Notes: generated by a model not told the origin, from the letters alone. Shown: positions 18,078-27,647, numbered from the stretch's first letter. The stretch: DNA of 64,000 nucleotides from Hydrogenovibrio sp. SC-1 (GCF_002848135.1 NZ_PKGB01000010.1:21021-85020), one strand, 5' to 3'. A program made the numbers and translations.

Positions 18078-20717
18078 TTAAAATTCTCCCCATTCATCCT
18101 CTTGATGGGAGGAAGGTTTATTGGGCGTTGCTGCTTGAGTCTTTTTCGTAGGAGCGGTTAGGTGAGCTGAACTTGGCTTGGCAGTTTTTTGTGCCAAGGG
18201 TTTGGGCGCGGCAGGGGCTTGTTGATGTGCCGCCTGTTGCGCAAGGGTTTGCTCAAGTCGAGTTAGGCTATCGACCACTTTATCACTGGCATCATCCAGA
18301 TTTCGGAACTCAGCCCGGACCGTATCAAGATCACTCATTTCGTGCGCATCTAAAATGCGTTTAATGGTGGCATGGACTTCGGCATGCCATTTATCCAAGG
18401 TCTGCATTTCAGCTAAGTCAGCATATTGTTGACCTTCAGGCCCATAGAACCATTTGCCTAAAGCACACTTGGTATGATCTGTGGCGACTTCACGGCTAAA
18501 TTCAACATTCAAGCCTTCTACATATCCCAGTACCGTTCCTTTCCATTGAAGGTGGGCACGTCTGGCATTGGCAAAAATAAAGTTACCCGTTTGCATGGCG
18601 GTTTCAAAGCCGAGGTCATGAATATCCATTTTAAAGTTGCTGATGACAGTATTGACTTCTTCTGCCAATCGACTCATTTCCTCCGTTCTTTGTGCCGTTT
18701 CGTCAACTAAGGCGGAATTTTGCTGCGTAACCTGGTCAATGCTACTAATGGCGATATTGACTTGTTCAACGCCCTTAGCTTGTTCAGAACTCGTTTGAGA
18801 AATTTCACTGACATAAGAACCAATTTTAGCGATGGAGTCATTGATTAATTCCAATGCTCGTCCAGATTCATCCGCAAGCCTCGCACCTTCGTGAACTTTT
18901 TCAACCGTGTTATCAATTAATTGGCGAATGTCTTTGGCCGCATCGGCTGACTTCGCTGCCAAGGATCGAACTTCACCTGCTACTACCGCAAAGCCACGAC
19001 CATGATCACCGGCTCTTGCAGCCTCTACAGCAGCGTTTAAAGCAAGTAAATTGGTTTGGAAGGCAATACTGTCAATTAATGCTGTAATTTCTGAAATTTT
19101 TGCACTGGCTTCATTGATTTCATTGATAGATTCAATGGTTTTATGAACCACTAAATTCGCCTCTTGTGCTTCTTTTAACGATTCATTGGCCGCTTCGTTG
19201 GCATCTTTAGCATTATTGGCTGTTTGTTGAATGGTCGACGTGATTTGTTCCATACTGGCGGCGGTTTCCTCTAAAGAGGCGGCTTGCTGCTGGGTTCTTC
19301 CAGAGAGATCAGAAACATCTTGAGCGATGGTAATGGTGCCATCAGATAGTTTACGAATTGAATAATTGGATTGTGACAATAGGCTGGAAATATTGTTAAC
19401 GGAATTATTGATGCCTTCTTTTAATACGGCTAGGGTCCCACTGGTGTCGGCATGAATACGGGGTTTTAAGTCTCCCGCACCTTGCGCAATCATGACTTGA
19501 GTTGTTTCTTCTATGACCGATTCGAGTTTATTTAACGAGTTGTTGATGTTACGTTTTAACTGGTCAAACTCACCTTCTAAATCAGCAGATATTCTTTGTG
19601 AGAAAAAGCCTTCTGCAACTTGATTCATTAAGGTATTGATTTCTGTGAAGACGCCCTGCAAAGTGTCTGTTGTTGATTCAACATTATTTATTGCAACTTT
19701 GAATTCCCCATGGGGTGTAATCATTGGTTTTTCATGGAATTGCCCATGAGAGATTGATGATAGTAATCGATTGATGTCGTTCAATGTAGACGTTAAAGTG
19801 GATGCAGCCTCTTGGAGATTTACTTCCATAACCCTAAAGTCACCTTTAAAGGGGATCACTGAACTAGAATCTAATTTACCACGAGATAGCTCTTTGAGCA
19901 TTCTCCCTGATTCTCCCAGCGCGACTTGGGCATTCTGTAATAATGCATTGTAGGCTTCAGCCAGTTCTCCAGGCTCTCCTGTAAGAGTGTTGTCAATTCT
20001 GTAACTCAGGTCGCCAGTTTGCTCTGTCTGAGTAATTGTTTTGGTGATTGTTTTTATTGGATTAATAACATTTAGACGAACTGAAATGAGGTTTAATACC
20101 GTTAATATTGCCATTGCTAAGGTAATATGAAGCGCTTCGTTGATATTTTGCTGAAGAAAAATCGCTGAAATTGCTGTCAGAAGCACTAATGCAAAAATAT
20201 TGTAGGTTATCATTTTAGGCATTAGATTGAGGTTGTAAAAAGGGTTGAGTTGATGCAACTTGCCTGCGCCTGATTTGCTGATCTGGCCATGAACAATCTT
20301 TAGCTTTCCAGTATTGATGTCTTTATATGCTTGGCTGGCTAATTGAATTTCTGCAGAAGAAGCGGGTTTGCGTACTGAAATATACCCAGTTATTTTGCCA
20401 TTTTCAGTAATAGGTGCAGCATTCGCTTTTACCCAATAATGACGACCATCTTTGGTGCGGTTCTTTACGATTTGTGTCCAGGATTTCCCCGCTTGCAATG
20501 TTTGCCATAAATCTTTGAATACCGCTTTAGGCACATCAGGGTGGCGAAGGATATTATGAGGTTGTCCTATGATTTCATCCCTTGCATAACCACTGATTTC
20601 AATAAATTCGCTATTGGCTTCAATTATGGTTCCGTTTAAATCGGTACGAGAAATGATGCGGTAATGATCAGGAATGGGAACGGTTTCATTGACTACCGGT
20701 CTATCGATTCGGCTCAT
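18078..20717 (-). CDS. Methyl-accepting chemotaxis protein with PAS, poly-HAMP, CZB domain and CheR-tether tail
   Basis: The 879-residue protein has an Aer-type PAS domain (about 20-118), two membrane helices (about 170-189 and 195-215) with almost no periplasmic loop, and several HAMP-like repeats (about 215-480). Then follows the signalling domain with hairpin EAARAGDHGRGFAVVAGEVR near residue 572. A chemoreceptor zinc-binding domain (about 715-810) has HLQWK, CALGKWFYG and HAEVH, offering the His-Cys-His-His zinc ligands. A Pro/Ala/Lys-rich linker leads to the terminal EWGEF, which fits the CheR/CheB-docking pentapeptide. Sensing is likely intracellular (redox or zinc-oxidant). The leader at 20718-20842 is AT-rich. 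No che genes are in the window. Confidence 0.92.
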   Translation of the reverse strand: MSRIDRPVVNETVPIPDHYRIISRTDLNGTIIEANSEFIEISGYARDEIIGQPHNILRHPDVPKAVFKDLWQTLQAGKSWTQIVKNRTKDGRHYWVKANAAPITENGKITGYISVRKPASSAEIQLASQAYKDINTGKLKIVHGQISKSGAGKLHQLNPFYNLNLMPKMITYNIFALVLLTAISAIFLQQNINEALHITLAMAILTVLNLISVRLNVINPIKTITKTITQTEQTGDLSYRIDNTLTGEPGELAEAYNALLQNAQVALGESGRMLKELSRGKLDSSSVIPFKGDFRVMEVNLQEAASTLTSTLNDINRLLSSISHGQFHEKPMITPHGEFKVAINNVESTTDTLQGVFTEINTLMNQVAEGFFSQRISADLEGEFDQLKRNINNSLNKLESVIEETTQVMIAQGAGDLKPRIHADTSGTLAVLKEGINNSVNNISSLLSQSNYSIRKLSDGTITIAQDVSDLSGRTQQQAASLEETAASMEQITSTIQQTANNAKDANEAANESLKEAQEANLVVHKTIESINEINEASAKISEITALIDSIAFQTNLLALNAAVEAARAGDHGRGFAVVAGEVRSLAAKSADAAKDIRQLIDNTVEKVHEGARLADESGRALELINDSIAKIGSYVSEISQTSSEQAKGVEQVNIAISSIDQVTQQNSALVDETAQRTEEMSRLAEEVNTVISNFKMDIHDLGFETAMQTGNFIFANARRAHLQWKGTVLGYVEGLNVEFSREVATDHTKCALGKWFYGPEGQQYADLAEMQTLDKWHAEVHATIKRILDAHEMSDLDTVRAEFRNLDDASDKVVDSLTRLEQTLAQQAAHQQAPAAPKPLAQKTAKPSSAHLTAPTKKTQAATPNKPSSHQEDEWGEF

Positions 20718-20842
20718 TGAGTATATCCTTATTAATTGTGCGATTTATTTTAGTATTTTTGTATTGTATCGATTTTATAGTGCTTTTGTACTATTTTTTT
20801 GTAGCGAAAGGGCCTTTTAAAAAGGTGTACCCTATGGTGAAA

Positions 20843-21379
20843 TTAGGGGCAGTCGGTTTCGGCATTCGTGGGCAAGTGAATGTCTTTTGGGCGAGTAAAT
20901 TGGGTTAAGCGAGCGCAGCCCTGTGCTAGGTCTTGCCAGTGGAAAGGCATTACAAAGTGCGCCAAGCTAGCGGTCGGAAACAGTTTTGATGAATGGGCGT
21001 GTTGTTTTTGAGAGAGAAATTGCATCAAACTCTCTAATCCGGGGTTGTGGCCGATGATTAAAACCCGTTCGTATTGGTTCGGTACTTGAGCCAATAGCTT
21101 TTTAAAAGTTTCAAGGTCAGCCATATAGAGCTCGGTATGGACTTCAGTTGGAATGCCTCTGGGCAGTTTGAGGCGTTTTAACGTTTGATGCGTTCGTTTT
21201 GCAGGGGAGACTAAAATAAGATCCGGAATAAGGTCTTGGTCATTGAGCCAATAAGCAACCTTACAAAGTGATTTCTTGCCCTTATCAGCGAGCGGTCTAT
21301 CTAAGTCCGTTAATGTATCGTCCTTCCAATCAGACTTAGCATGTCGCAATAATAACAGTTCTCTTAAGGGCTGGTTCAC
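20843..21379 (-). CDS. sixA: SixA-type phosphohistidine phosphatase
   Basis: The 178-residue histidine-phosphatase-superfamily protein has LLLRHAKSDW with the catalytic RH, the IGHNPGLESL motif with the second histidine, and the short length of SixA. E. coli SixA dephosphorylates the Hpt domain of ArcB and affects PTS proteins. Here the many Hpt domains nearby are possible targets, which is inference. The start is a GTG at 21379 with GGGAG upstream. It begins 18 bp after pyrE on the same strand, so pyrE-sixA form a transcript. The gene ends in front of the chemoreceptor leader. Confidence 0.87.
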   Translation of the reverse strand: MNQPLRELLLLRHAKSDWKDDTLTDLDRPLADKGKKSLCKVAYWLNDQDLIPDLILVSPAKRTHQTLKRLKLPRGIPTEVHTELYMADLETFKKLLAQVPNQYERVLIIGHNPGLESLMQFLSQKQHAHSSKLFPTASLAHFVMPFHWQDLAQGCARLTQFTRPKDIHLPTNAETDCP

Positions 21380-21397
21380 TGGTTTTTAGGCTCCCGA

Positions 21398-22042
21398 TTA
21401 GATCCCATTTTGCGCTTGATAGTCACGCATGGCTTGCAGAATGGCCGGATCAATATCGTCACGGCTGTCAAGGGTTTGAATAATATCATTCAAGTTGATA
21501 ATGCTGTAAACGGGGATATTGTACTGCTGTTCAACTTCTTGAATGGCAGACAGTGCACCTTGGCCTTTTTCCATCCGATCCAGAGCAATTACGACCCCCG
21601 CAGGCTCGGCGCCTTCCGCTTGAATAATCTCAATGGCTTCACGAATGGCAGTGCCAGCGGTAATGACGTCATCAATAATAAGAACTTTGCCTTTAAGTGG
21701 ATGCCCTACAATGTTACCGCCTTCACCATGGGTCTTAGCTTCTTTGCGATTAAATGCATAAGGCGTGTCGATTTGGTGCTGAGTGGCCAGCGCCACACTG
21801 GTGGTCGCAGCTAATGGAATACCCTTATAGGCCGGGCCGAATAACACATCAAATTCAATGGAATTGGCCGCAATCGTCGCGGCATAAGCTTCAGCAAGTT
21901 TCGCTAATTGTGCGCCACGATTAAAGCCGCCAGCATTGAAGAAATAAGGGCTTTGTCGGCCGGATTTCAGAGTGAAGTTGCCCAGCTTTAGTACGCCGGC
22001 TTGTAAGATAAAGTCGATAAAATCGGATTGATTTGGTTTCAT
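21398..22042 (-). CDS. pyrE: Orotate phosphoribosyltransferase
   Basis: The 214-residue enzyme joins orotate with PRPP to make OMP in pyrimidine synthesis. The PRPP-binding motif [16 protein letters not shown] is intact, and [13 protein letters not shown] forms the flexible loop typical of PyrE. The N-terminus [21 protein letters not shown] matches gammaproteobacterial PyrE. It is the last gene of the ancestral dut-algC-argB-pyrE neighbourhood. A dihydroorotase gene of the preceding pathway step lies at 28194. Upstream (22043-22279) is a 237-bp divergent intergenic region shared with the coiled-coil protein gene. Confidence 0.96.
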   Translation of the reverse strand: MKPNQSDFIDFILQAGVLKLGNFTLKSGRQSPYFFNAGGFNRGAQLAKLAEAYAATIAANSIEFDVLFGPAYKGIPLAATTSVALATQHQIDTPYAFNRKEAKTHGEGGNIVGHPLKGKVLIIDDVITAGTAIREAIEIIQAEGAEPAGVVIALDRMEKGQGALSAIQEVEQQYNIPVYSIINLNDIIQTLDSRDDIDPAILQAMRDYQAQNGI

Positions 22043-22170
22043 AAATGTTTTGTGTGTTTGTCCAGATAATTAAAAGGCGCTTAGACCCCTGTGCTGTAAT
22101 CGAAAATATTAACATAGCTTGGCGGTGGCCTATAAAAAATGTAATAAAGATTTTTAATGAAGCGCAAACC

Positions 22171-22187
22171 TTGGCATGCATTCTGCA
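22171..22187 (+). promoter_or_regulatory. Candidate sigma-54 promoter
   Basis: TTGGCATG-N4-CTGCA keeps GG and GC exactly 10 bp apart and matches YTGGCACG-N4-TTGCW at all but two positions. It lies 92 bp before the coiled-coil gene at 22280. No enhancer-binding protein gene is nearby to support it. Confidence 0.4.
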
Positions 22188-22279
22188 TAGTATGAGCATA
22201 ACCCGCGCTTAAGGCAATAGTCTGTCAAAAAAATGACATTCACTGTCTGGTGTACAGAAACTAACACAAGGAATGTTTT

Positions 22280-22771
22280 ATGGCCATTAATTTACGAAAT
22301 GTTGAACCTTTAAGTTCAAAAAGTTTGCTCATGGAACAAGCAATGCGGCGTCGAGCTCAAAATAAGGATGAACCAGAGCATATGATGGATATGGTTTCAC
22401 CTGATTATGAGTGGTTAAAAGAGGATAAAACTGTCCTCAATAATCTAGTCAGCCAAATGGATGGTTCTGTCGGCCAACTATCAAAACAGATGAAACGGCT
22501 GGAGGAGTTGTCGGATCAGTCACGTCAAAAGCTTGAAAAAGAGCAGGCCTTACTGTTTAATCAAATTCGTACCTTGAATAACTTATTAAAAAATCAAGTG
22601 GATGTGTTCGGTTCCTTAGAGCGTCAGCTTTCTGACATCGAATACAAACAAAATAATGTGTTGCCGCAAATTGGCATTGGCCTGGTTGCCGGATTGATGT
22701 CAGCCATTACCATTCTTGCGACCGCTCCCTGGCTCACAGTGCTGATTGAAAAAATGCGGGTGGTGGTATAA
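22280..22771 (+). CDS. Unknown coiled-coil protein with one C-terminal membrane helix
   Basis: The 163-residue protein has a polar, charged N-terminus (about 1-55) and a long predicted coiled coil (about 55-125, with LSKQMKRLEELSDQSRQKLEKE spaced in heptads). One membrane helix follows at about 130-155, and a very short tail ends it. There is no signal peptide, so it is likely a tail-anchored protein with the coiled coil in the cytoplasm. I do not recognise a family. CAAGGAA lies 7 bp before the ATG at 22280. A reductase gene follows 33 bp later on the same strand. The pair may be driven by the sigma-54-like site at 22171. Confidence 0.7.
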   Translation: MAINLRNVEPLSSKSLLMEQAMRRRAQNKDEPEHMMDMVSPDYEWLKEDKTVLNNLVSQMDGSVGQLSKQMKRLEELSDQSRQKLEKEQALLFNQIRTLNNLLKNQVDVFGSLERQLSDIEYKQNNVLPQIGIGLVAGLMSAITILATAPWLTVLIEKMRVVV

Positions 22772-22804
22772 TCGGCTCCTAACGAAAGTTAACATGAGGC
22801 GGTT

Positions 22805-23893
22805 ATGCAAGCAGAGGTACGATTTAATCAATTATTAACGTCTAACCATCCAGATAAATCTATTTATCATTTGGGCTTAAAGACGACACAGCCATTGAAT
22901 TATCAACCGGGTGATTGGTTAATGGTGTTTGTAGAAAATCCGCCGTCATTAGTGGATGCGGTATTAGCCGCACTGCACTTAACCGGGCAGGAAACTCTAA
23001 CCGTTAAAAGAGTGGGTGAGGTGACAGTGGCAGAGGCGCTGCAAAGTCATCTCGAAATTCGACTACTGGCGCCGGCAACTCTTAATAAACTCAAACGCAG
23101 CTTTCAACTCAGTGATTGGCCAGACCGTCAGGCGATGATGGATTATGCTGATGGCAAAGATTTACTGGACCTATTATCCGATTATCCTTTACTGACCGGC
23201 ACAGCTGTTTGTGACTGTTTAACCCCCTTGGCTCCTCGCTATTATTCCATTGCTTCTTGTAAAGAGGTGGTTGGCGAGCATCGGGTTGATTTGGTTTATC
23301 GTCAGGTGGGCTATCAGCAGCGCGGACGCTGGCGTCAAGGCTTAGTGACCACCACATTATCCCAAAAAAACGAAGGGGATTGGTTGGAAGTGGCTTTAAG
23401 CCCGAACCGAAGTTTTAAATTACCTGATAGTGAGGCTTCCAAATCGTCGGATATTATTATGGTGGCAGCGGGCACGGGCATCGCGCCCTTTATCGGTTTT
23501 TGCCAACACTGGTTTGCAGCTTCAAATCCCGTGAAAAAAGGCCAGGCCTGGTTGTTTTTTGGAGAAACGCATCAGTCAAAAAGTTTCTTATTTGAGTCGC
23601 AACTTCAGCAATGGGTACAACAAGGCTTACAGTTACGAACTGCCTTTTCTCAGGATCAAGCTGAAAAAGTGTATGTGCAAGATCGATTATGGCAAGAACG
23701 TGCCGCTCTTTGGCCTATGTTGATGAAGGGCGCGCACTTGTATGTGTGCGGTAGTCAGAAAAAATTATGGCAGGGTGTGGAAAAAACGCTATTGGCAATG
23801 ATAGTGGAGCAGCAAGGTGCTTCGTTTGAAGAAGCCGAAGCCACTTTACGATTTTGGAAGAAGGCGGGTCAAGTCCAATTGGATGTTTATTGA
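22805..23893 (+). CDS. CysJ-like FAD/NAD(P)H oxidoreductase lacking a flavodoxin domain
   Basis: The 362-residue protein resembles the C-terminal half of sulfite reductase flavoprotein: a helical connecting domain (about 70-120), the FAD motif PRYYSIAS near residue 145, the pyrophosphate-binding GTGIAPFIGF near 221, NADPH-contact GETHQSKSFLFE, and a C-terminal HLYVCGS. The N-terminal FMN flavodoxin domain of CysJ is absent, and the gene starts cleanly at an ATG after TGAGGC, so this is not a visible truncation. Its electron acceptor is unknown. It could serve an assimilatory sulfite reductase or another flavin or haem partner. A CCAGGCCTGG copy at 23542 lies inside. Its stop is 6 bp from the convergent ppx stop. 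Confidence 0.8.
   Translation: MQAEVRFNQLLTSNHPDKSIYHLGLKTTQPLNYQPGDWLMVFVENPPSLVDAVLAALHLTGQETLTVKRVGEVTVAEALQSHLEIRLLAPATLNKLKRSFQLSDWPDRQAMMDYADGKDLLDLLSDYPLLTGTAVCDCLTPLAPRYYSIASCKEVVGEHRVDLVYRQVGYQQRGRWRQGLVTTTLSQKNEGDWLEVALSPNRSFKLPDSEASKSSDIIMVAAGTGIAPFIGFCQHWFAASNPVKKGQAWLFFGETHQSKSFLFESQLQQWVQQGLQLRTAFSQDQAEKVYVQDRLWQERAALWPMLMKGAHLYVCGSQKKLWQGVEKTLLAMIVEQQGASFEEAEATLRFWKKAGQVQLDVY
23542..23551. repeat. CCAGGCCTGG palindrome, copy 5 (in CysJ-like gene)
   Basis: Perfect core between AAAAAAG and TTGTTTTTT, read as Gln-Ala-Trp. Confidence 0.9.
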
Positions 23894-23899
23894 GGGTTT

Positions 23900-25420
23900 T
23901 TAACTATAACTTAATTGAAAACCGGCAGCAGAGAGGTGGTGAGCTTCAACTTCCAAATCCATTTGGGTTAATGGGTGGGTTTTTAACCAATCATTTTCAA
24001 ATTCCAAGCGAATGGTACGTTCTGATTCAATGATAAGCAATATGGTCGGTATATCGATTTCGCGTCCGCGGTGGATGCGCACGGCAAGCCGCAGCAGCAC
24101 GGTTAATCCCAATAACTTTTCACGATGAACTGAGTCAAATCGGTCATAGGCGCCGGCAATAAACTTACCACGGTGGTTGACTAGTAGCGCCGATAGCATT
24201 TGTTTTTCTTGCTGGGTAAACCCGGCTAATTCGGCATTTTCAATTAAATAAGCACTGTGATGTCGGTAGCGTTTATAGCTGAGTGCCATGCCAGCTTCAT
24301 GGAGGCGGGCGGCCCAATTAAGTAATTTTTTAAAGTCGTGATCGATATCGTGCAGTTGCCAGCTGTTATGGGCTTGTTTATAGAGGCGGTCACTGGTATC
24401 TGCTACCGCATCCGCTTGGCTGCTATCAATTTTTAACCAGGCCTGGACGCTTTTGACACTGGTTTCGCGAACATCTTCGGCATGAAGGCGACCAAGGGTG
24501 TCAAACACCAATCCTTCTCGTAGTGCATTGTTTGAAATATTAAGCTGTTCAATATTGAGTACCTCAAAGCTGGCGATTAAAATGGCCAATCCGCCCGTTA
24601 ATACGGGTAATCGCTCCTCCTTTAAACCGGCAATGCTGACATTATCCAGTGTCCCAGCTTCAATTAACGCTTGTTTTAGTTGATTGAGGCCATCTAAGGT
24701 AATCGCGCCTTGGCTCCAGCTATTTTCTTCCAGAATACTACCAACTGACTTGATGGTTCCGGAGGCACCTATGGCAATATCCCAGTCATAGTGACGCAGT
24801 TTCATCTTATGCGGACGTAGGATTTGTTGGCAGGTGGAGATGGCTTTATTAAAGCGTTTTTCAGTGATTTCTGGCTTGCTAAAGAAACGCTGAGTAATGC
24901 TGACACAGCCCATTTCCGTGCTGGTAAGGTGTTGATAGCTAAACTGCTTGCCAATAATGTACTCGGTACTGCCGCCACCAATATCCATCACCAAACGGGT
25001 TTCTTCATTATGGGGTAGATCATGGGCGACGCCCAAATAAATCAGCCGAGCTTCTTCCTGACCGGCAATAATCTGAATTTCATGGCCTAGTGCTAAGCTG
25101 GCTTGACGTAGAAATTTGGGACTATTTTTCGCATTACGTAAGGTGTTCGTACCAACGGCACGAATTTGACTGCCAGGTATATTTTTGATGAGTTGGCCAA
25201 AGCGTTGTAAACATTCTATGCCCGTTTCAAATGCAGATTCCGTAAGGTAACCTTTCTTATCTAGACCAGAGCGTAGGCGCACCATTTCTTTATGTTTATC
25301 GATGACTTGAATTTGTCCATGTACTTCACGAGCAATGATCATGTGAAAACTATTCGAACCCAAATCAATGGCGGCATAGATGTGTTGGTTGGTTTCTTCT
25401 TCTGGCAAAATATCGGTCAT
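23900..25420 (-). CDS. ppx: Exopolyphosphatase / guanosine pentaphosphatase family protein
   Basis: The 506-residue protein has the ASKHA-fold motifs of the Ppx/GppA family: AIDLGSNSFHMIIAR near residue 16, and VMDIGGGSTEYIIG near 144. A C-terminal helical domain with HD-like AARLHEAGM and NHRGK follows. The length fits Ppx of gammaproteobacteria. It should hydrolyse inorganic polyphosphate from the chain end, or pppGpp if GppA-like. It follows ppk on the minus strand after 103 bp, the common pairing of polyphosphate synthesis and breakdown. A CCAGGCCTGG copy at 24437 is read as Gln-Ala-Trp in the C-terminal half. Confidence 0.93.
   Translation of the reverse strand: MTDILPEEETNQHIYAAIDLGSNSFHMIIAREVHGQIQVIDKHKEMVRLRSGLDKKGYLTESAFETGIECLQRFGQLIKNIPGSQIRAVGTNTLRNAKNSPKFLRQASLALGHEIQIIAGQEEARLIYLGVAHDLPHNEETRLVMDIGGGSTEYIIGKQFSYQHLTSTEMGCVSITQRFFSKPEITEKRFNKAISTCQQILRPHKMKLRHYDWDIAIGASGTIKSVGSILEENSWSQGAITLDGLNQLKQALIEAGTLDNVSIAGLKEERLPVLTGGLAILIASFEVLNIEQLNISNNALREGLVFDTLGRLHAEDVRETSVKSVQAWLKIDSSQADAVADTSDRLYKQAHNSWQLHDIDHDFKKLLNWAARLHEAGMALSYKRYRHHSAYLIENAELAGFTQQEKQMLSALLVNHRGKFIAGAYDRFDSVHREKLLGLTVLLRLAVRIHRGREIDIPTILLIIESERTIRLEFENDWLKTHPLTQMDLEVEAHHLSAAGFQLSYS
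24437..24446. repeat. CCAGGCCTGG palindrome, copy 6 (in ppx)
   Basis: Perfect core with TTTTTAA on the left and ACGCTTTT on the right. On the minus strand it is read as Gln-Ala-Trp. Confidence 0.9.
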
Positions 25421-25523
25421 AACGGTTTTGGTCAGTTTGCTATTGAAGCGCTGATTGTATCCTAAGTCACGGTAAGGGTCAGCGCTTTTTAAGTTGAAAG
25501 GGCGGTTTGCTTTCAGGAAGTGG

Positions 25524-27647
25524 TTAGGAAGAATATTTCTCGATTAACCAGTTTTGCGCGCTAAAGGGGGCTTCGCCGGGTTGTGGTTGCTTGGGTAAAT
25601 AGCTGCCATCCGCCTGAAGGACCCAGGCGCCACGATTATCATCGAGATAAATTGCCAAGCCTTCGGTGTAGATTTGTTGGAAGTGTTTCTTATTCAGAAT
25701 TGGGAAACAGGTTTCTACGCGCGAAAAGAGATTGCGGCGCATCCAATCGGCACTGGAGCAAAATAATTCAGGTTCTCCCGCACTGTTTTCAAAGTAATAA
25801 ATACGGTGATGCTCCAAGAAACGGCCAATCACACTGATGACTTGAATGTTTTCAGACAAGCCAGGTACCCCTGGGCGTAGACTACAGATGCCGCGGATAA
25901 TTAAGTCAATTTTGACGCCTGCTTGAGAGGCTTCATAGAGGGCGTCAATAATGCCTTGTTCCTGCAAACCATTCATTTTGGCAATGATCCGTGCCGGTTT
26001 ACCTTGGCGCGCATTTTCCGCTTCACGGTGGATGCGATCAATCATGCCCGATTGCAAGGTAAAGGGTGATTGTAATAATACCAATAGATTATTGGTATCT
26101 CCCAAGCTGGTGAGTTGTTGGAAGATTTTGGAGACATCGTGGCCTAATGCGGGATTGGCTGAAAACAAACCGAAGTCGGTATAGAAACGAGTGGTGATAT
26201 GGTGGTAGTTTCCTGTGCCAAGATGGACATATTGACGGAGATGCTCACCTTCACGACGAACCACTAAAATCATTTTAGCGTGGGTTTTATAACCCACCAC
26301 GCCATAAACGACATTGACCCCCGCATCCTGCAGGCGGTTAGCTTGTTGAATATTATTGTCTTCATCAAATCGAGCGCGCAATTCCACGACGGCGGTCACT
26401 TCTTTGCCGTTTTTCGCCGCTTTTTCCAATGCATCAATAATGGCGGATTTTTCGCCAGTTCGATAAAGAGTCATGCGAATGGCCAGCACATTGGGGTCGG
26501 AAGCGGCCTGCTGTAAAAATTCAATGACCGGACTAAAAGAGTCATAGGGGTGGTGTAATAAAATGTCCTGACGATAAATTTGATCAAATAGGGTTTGCGG
26601 TTGTTTATTGCGGCTAAAGAGTTTTAAGCCTGTTTGTTTGACTTTTGACGTCGGTGATTTCATCGACTTCGCTTTGAAAGGGGAGAACAGTAAGTCAGAG
26701 CGTCTCGCTAAATCCGGTACTGCATTGAGTCGGTGTAAATTGACTGGTCCATTGACCTTGTAGAGTTGATGTTCATCCATATCAAATTGATCGAGCAAAT
26801 ACTCATACATATTTTTGGGACAACGATCCGATACCTCAAGGCGAATGGCGCCGCCATATTGTCGACTGGATAGCTCCCCTTGTAACGCACTCATAATATC
26901 ATCCACCTCTTCTTCATCAATAAAGAGGTTGGTGTTACGGGTTAAACGGAACTGGTGACAGCCGGTGACGGTCATGCCAGGGAAAAGATTTGAAACATTG
27001 GAATGTAAGATGGAAGATAAAAACACAAAGTCATTGACCCCATCGGTGGCTTCCGGTGGTAGTTTAATAATGCGCGGTAATGACCGCGGCACTTGCACGA
27101 TGGCCAAACCATTGGTACGTCCAAACGCATCCTTGCCTTCCAATGATACGATAAAGTTCAAACTTTTATTGAGTAAACGCGGAAAAGGGTGAGACGGGTC
27201 GAGCCCCATTGGGCTCATTACCGGCTGTAGCGATTGTATAAAGTAATTGCGTATCCATTCTTTCTGTTGGTCGGTCCAATGATTGCGTCTGAGGAAGCGG
27301 ATTTCTTCTTTTTCCAGTGCAGGGATCAAAATGTTATTTAAAGTATGATATTGCTCATTAACCAAGTCGTGCGCGACTTCGGACAGCATTTCAATCGCTT
27401 CTTGAGGAACCAGTCCATCCGGTTGGGTTCGTGCGGAGGGGTCATTGCGGAGTTCATATAAACTGGCCAACCGAACTTCAAAAAATTCATCCATATTGGT
27501 GCTGGAAATACACAAGAACTTAAGACGCTCCAGTAATGGAATCTCTGGATTATTGGCTTGTGCCAACACTCGGCGGTTAAATTCCAATAAGCTTTTTTCT
27601 CGGTTGATATAGGGAGGCAAGTTTTCTAAAGACGTTTCAGGTTGCAT
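25524..27647 (-). CDS. ppk: Polyphosphate kinase (PPK1)
   Basis: The 707-residue enzyme has the four-domain PPK1 structure. N: YINREKSLLEFNRRVLAQA. The head domain follows. Two phospholipase-D-like C domains carry GYKTHAKMILVVRREG with the autophosphorylated histidine and HHRIYYFEN with the second histidine. It makes polyphosphate reversibly from ATP and is the partner of the ppx gene downstream. The ATG at 27647 has ACGGAA upstream. A 94-bp gap separates it from yidD, with no Pho-box that I can defend. This is a normal family member in length and motifs. Confidence 0.96.
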   Translation of the reverse strand: MQPETSLENLPPYINREKSLLEFNRRVLAQANNPEIPLLERLKFLCISSTNMDEFFEVRLASLYELRNDPSARTQPDGLVPQEAIEMLSEVAHDLVNEQYHTLNNILIPALEKEEIRFLRRNHWTDQQKEWIRNYFIQSLQPVMSPMGLDPSHPFPRLLNKSLNFIVSLEGKDAFGRTNGLAIVQVPRSLPRIIKLPPEATDGVNDFVFLSSILHSNVSNLFPGMTVTGCHQFRLTRNTNLFIDEEEVDDIMSALQGELSSRQYGGAIRLEVSDRCPKNMYEYLLDQFDMDEHQLYKVNGPVNLHRLNAVPDLARRSDLLFSPFKAKSMKSPTSKVKQTGLKLFSRNKQPQTLFDQIYRQDILLHHPYDSFSPVIEFLQQAASDPNVLAIRMTLYRTGEKSAIIDALEKAAKNGKEVTAVVELRARFDEDNNIQQANRLQDAGVNVVYGVVGYKTHAKMILVVRREGEHLRQYVHLGTGNYHHITTRFYTDFGLFSANPALGHDVSKIFQQLTSLGDTNNLLVLLQSPFTLQSGMIDRIHREAENARQGKPARIIAKMNGLQEQGIIDALYEASQAGVKIDLIIRGICSLRPGVPGLSENIQVISVIGRFLEHHRIYYFENSAGEPELFCSSADWMRRNLFSRVETCFPILNKKHFQQIYTEGLAIYLDDNRGAWVLQADGSYLPKQPQPGEAPFSAQNWLIEKYSS

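Noticed and set aside
20717..20908. Plus-strand frame of 63 codons in the chemoreceptor leader
   Set aside because: It begins at a TTG overlapping the chemoreceptor start and runs into the 3' end of sixA. There is no ribosome binding site.
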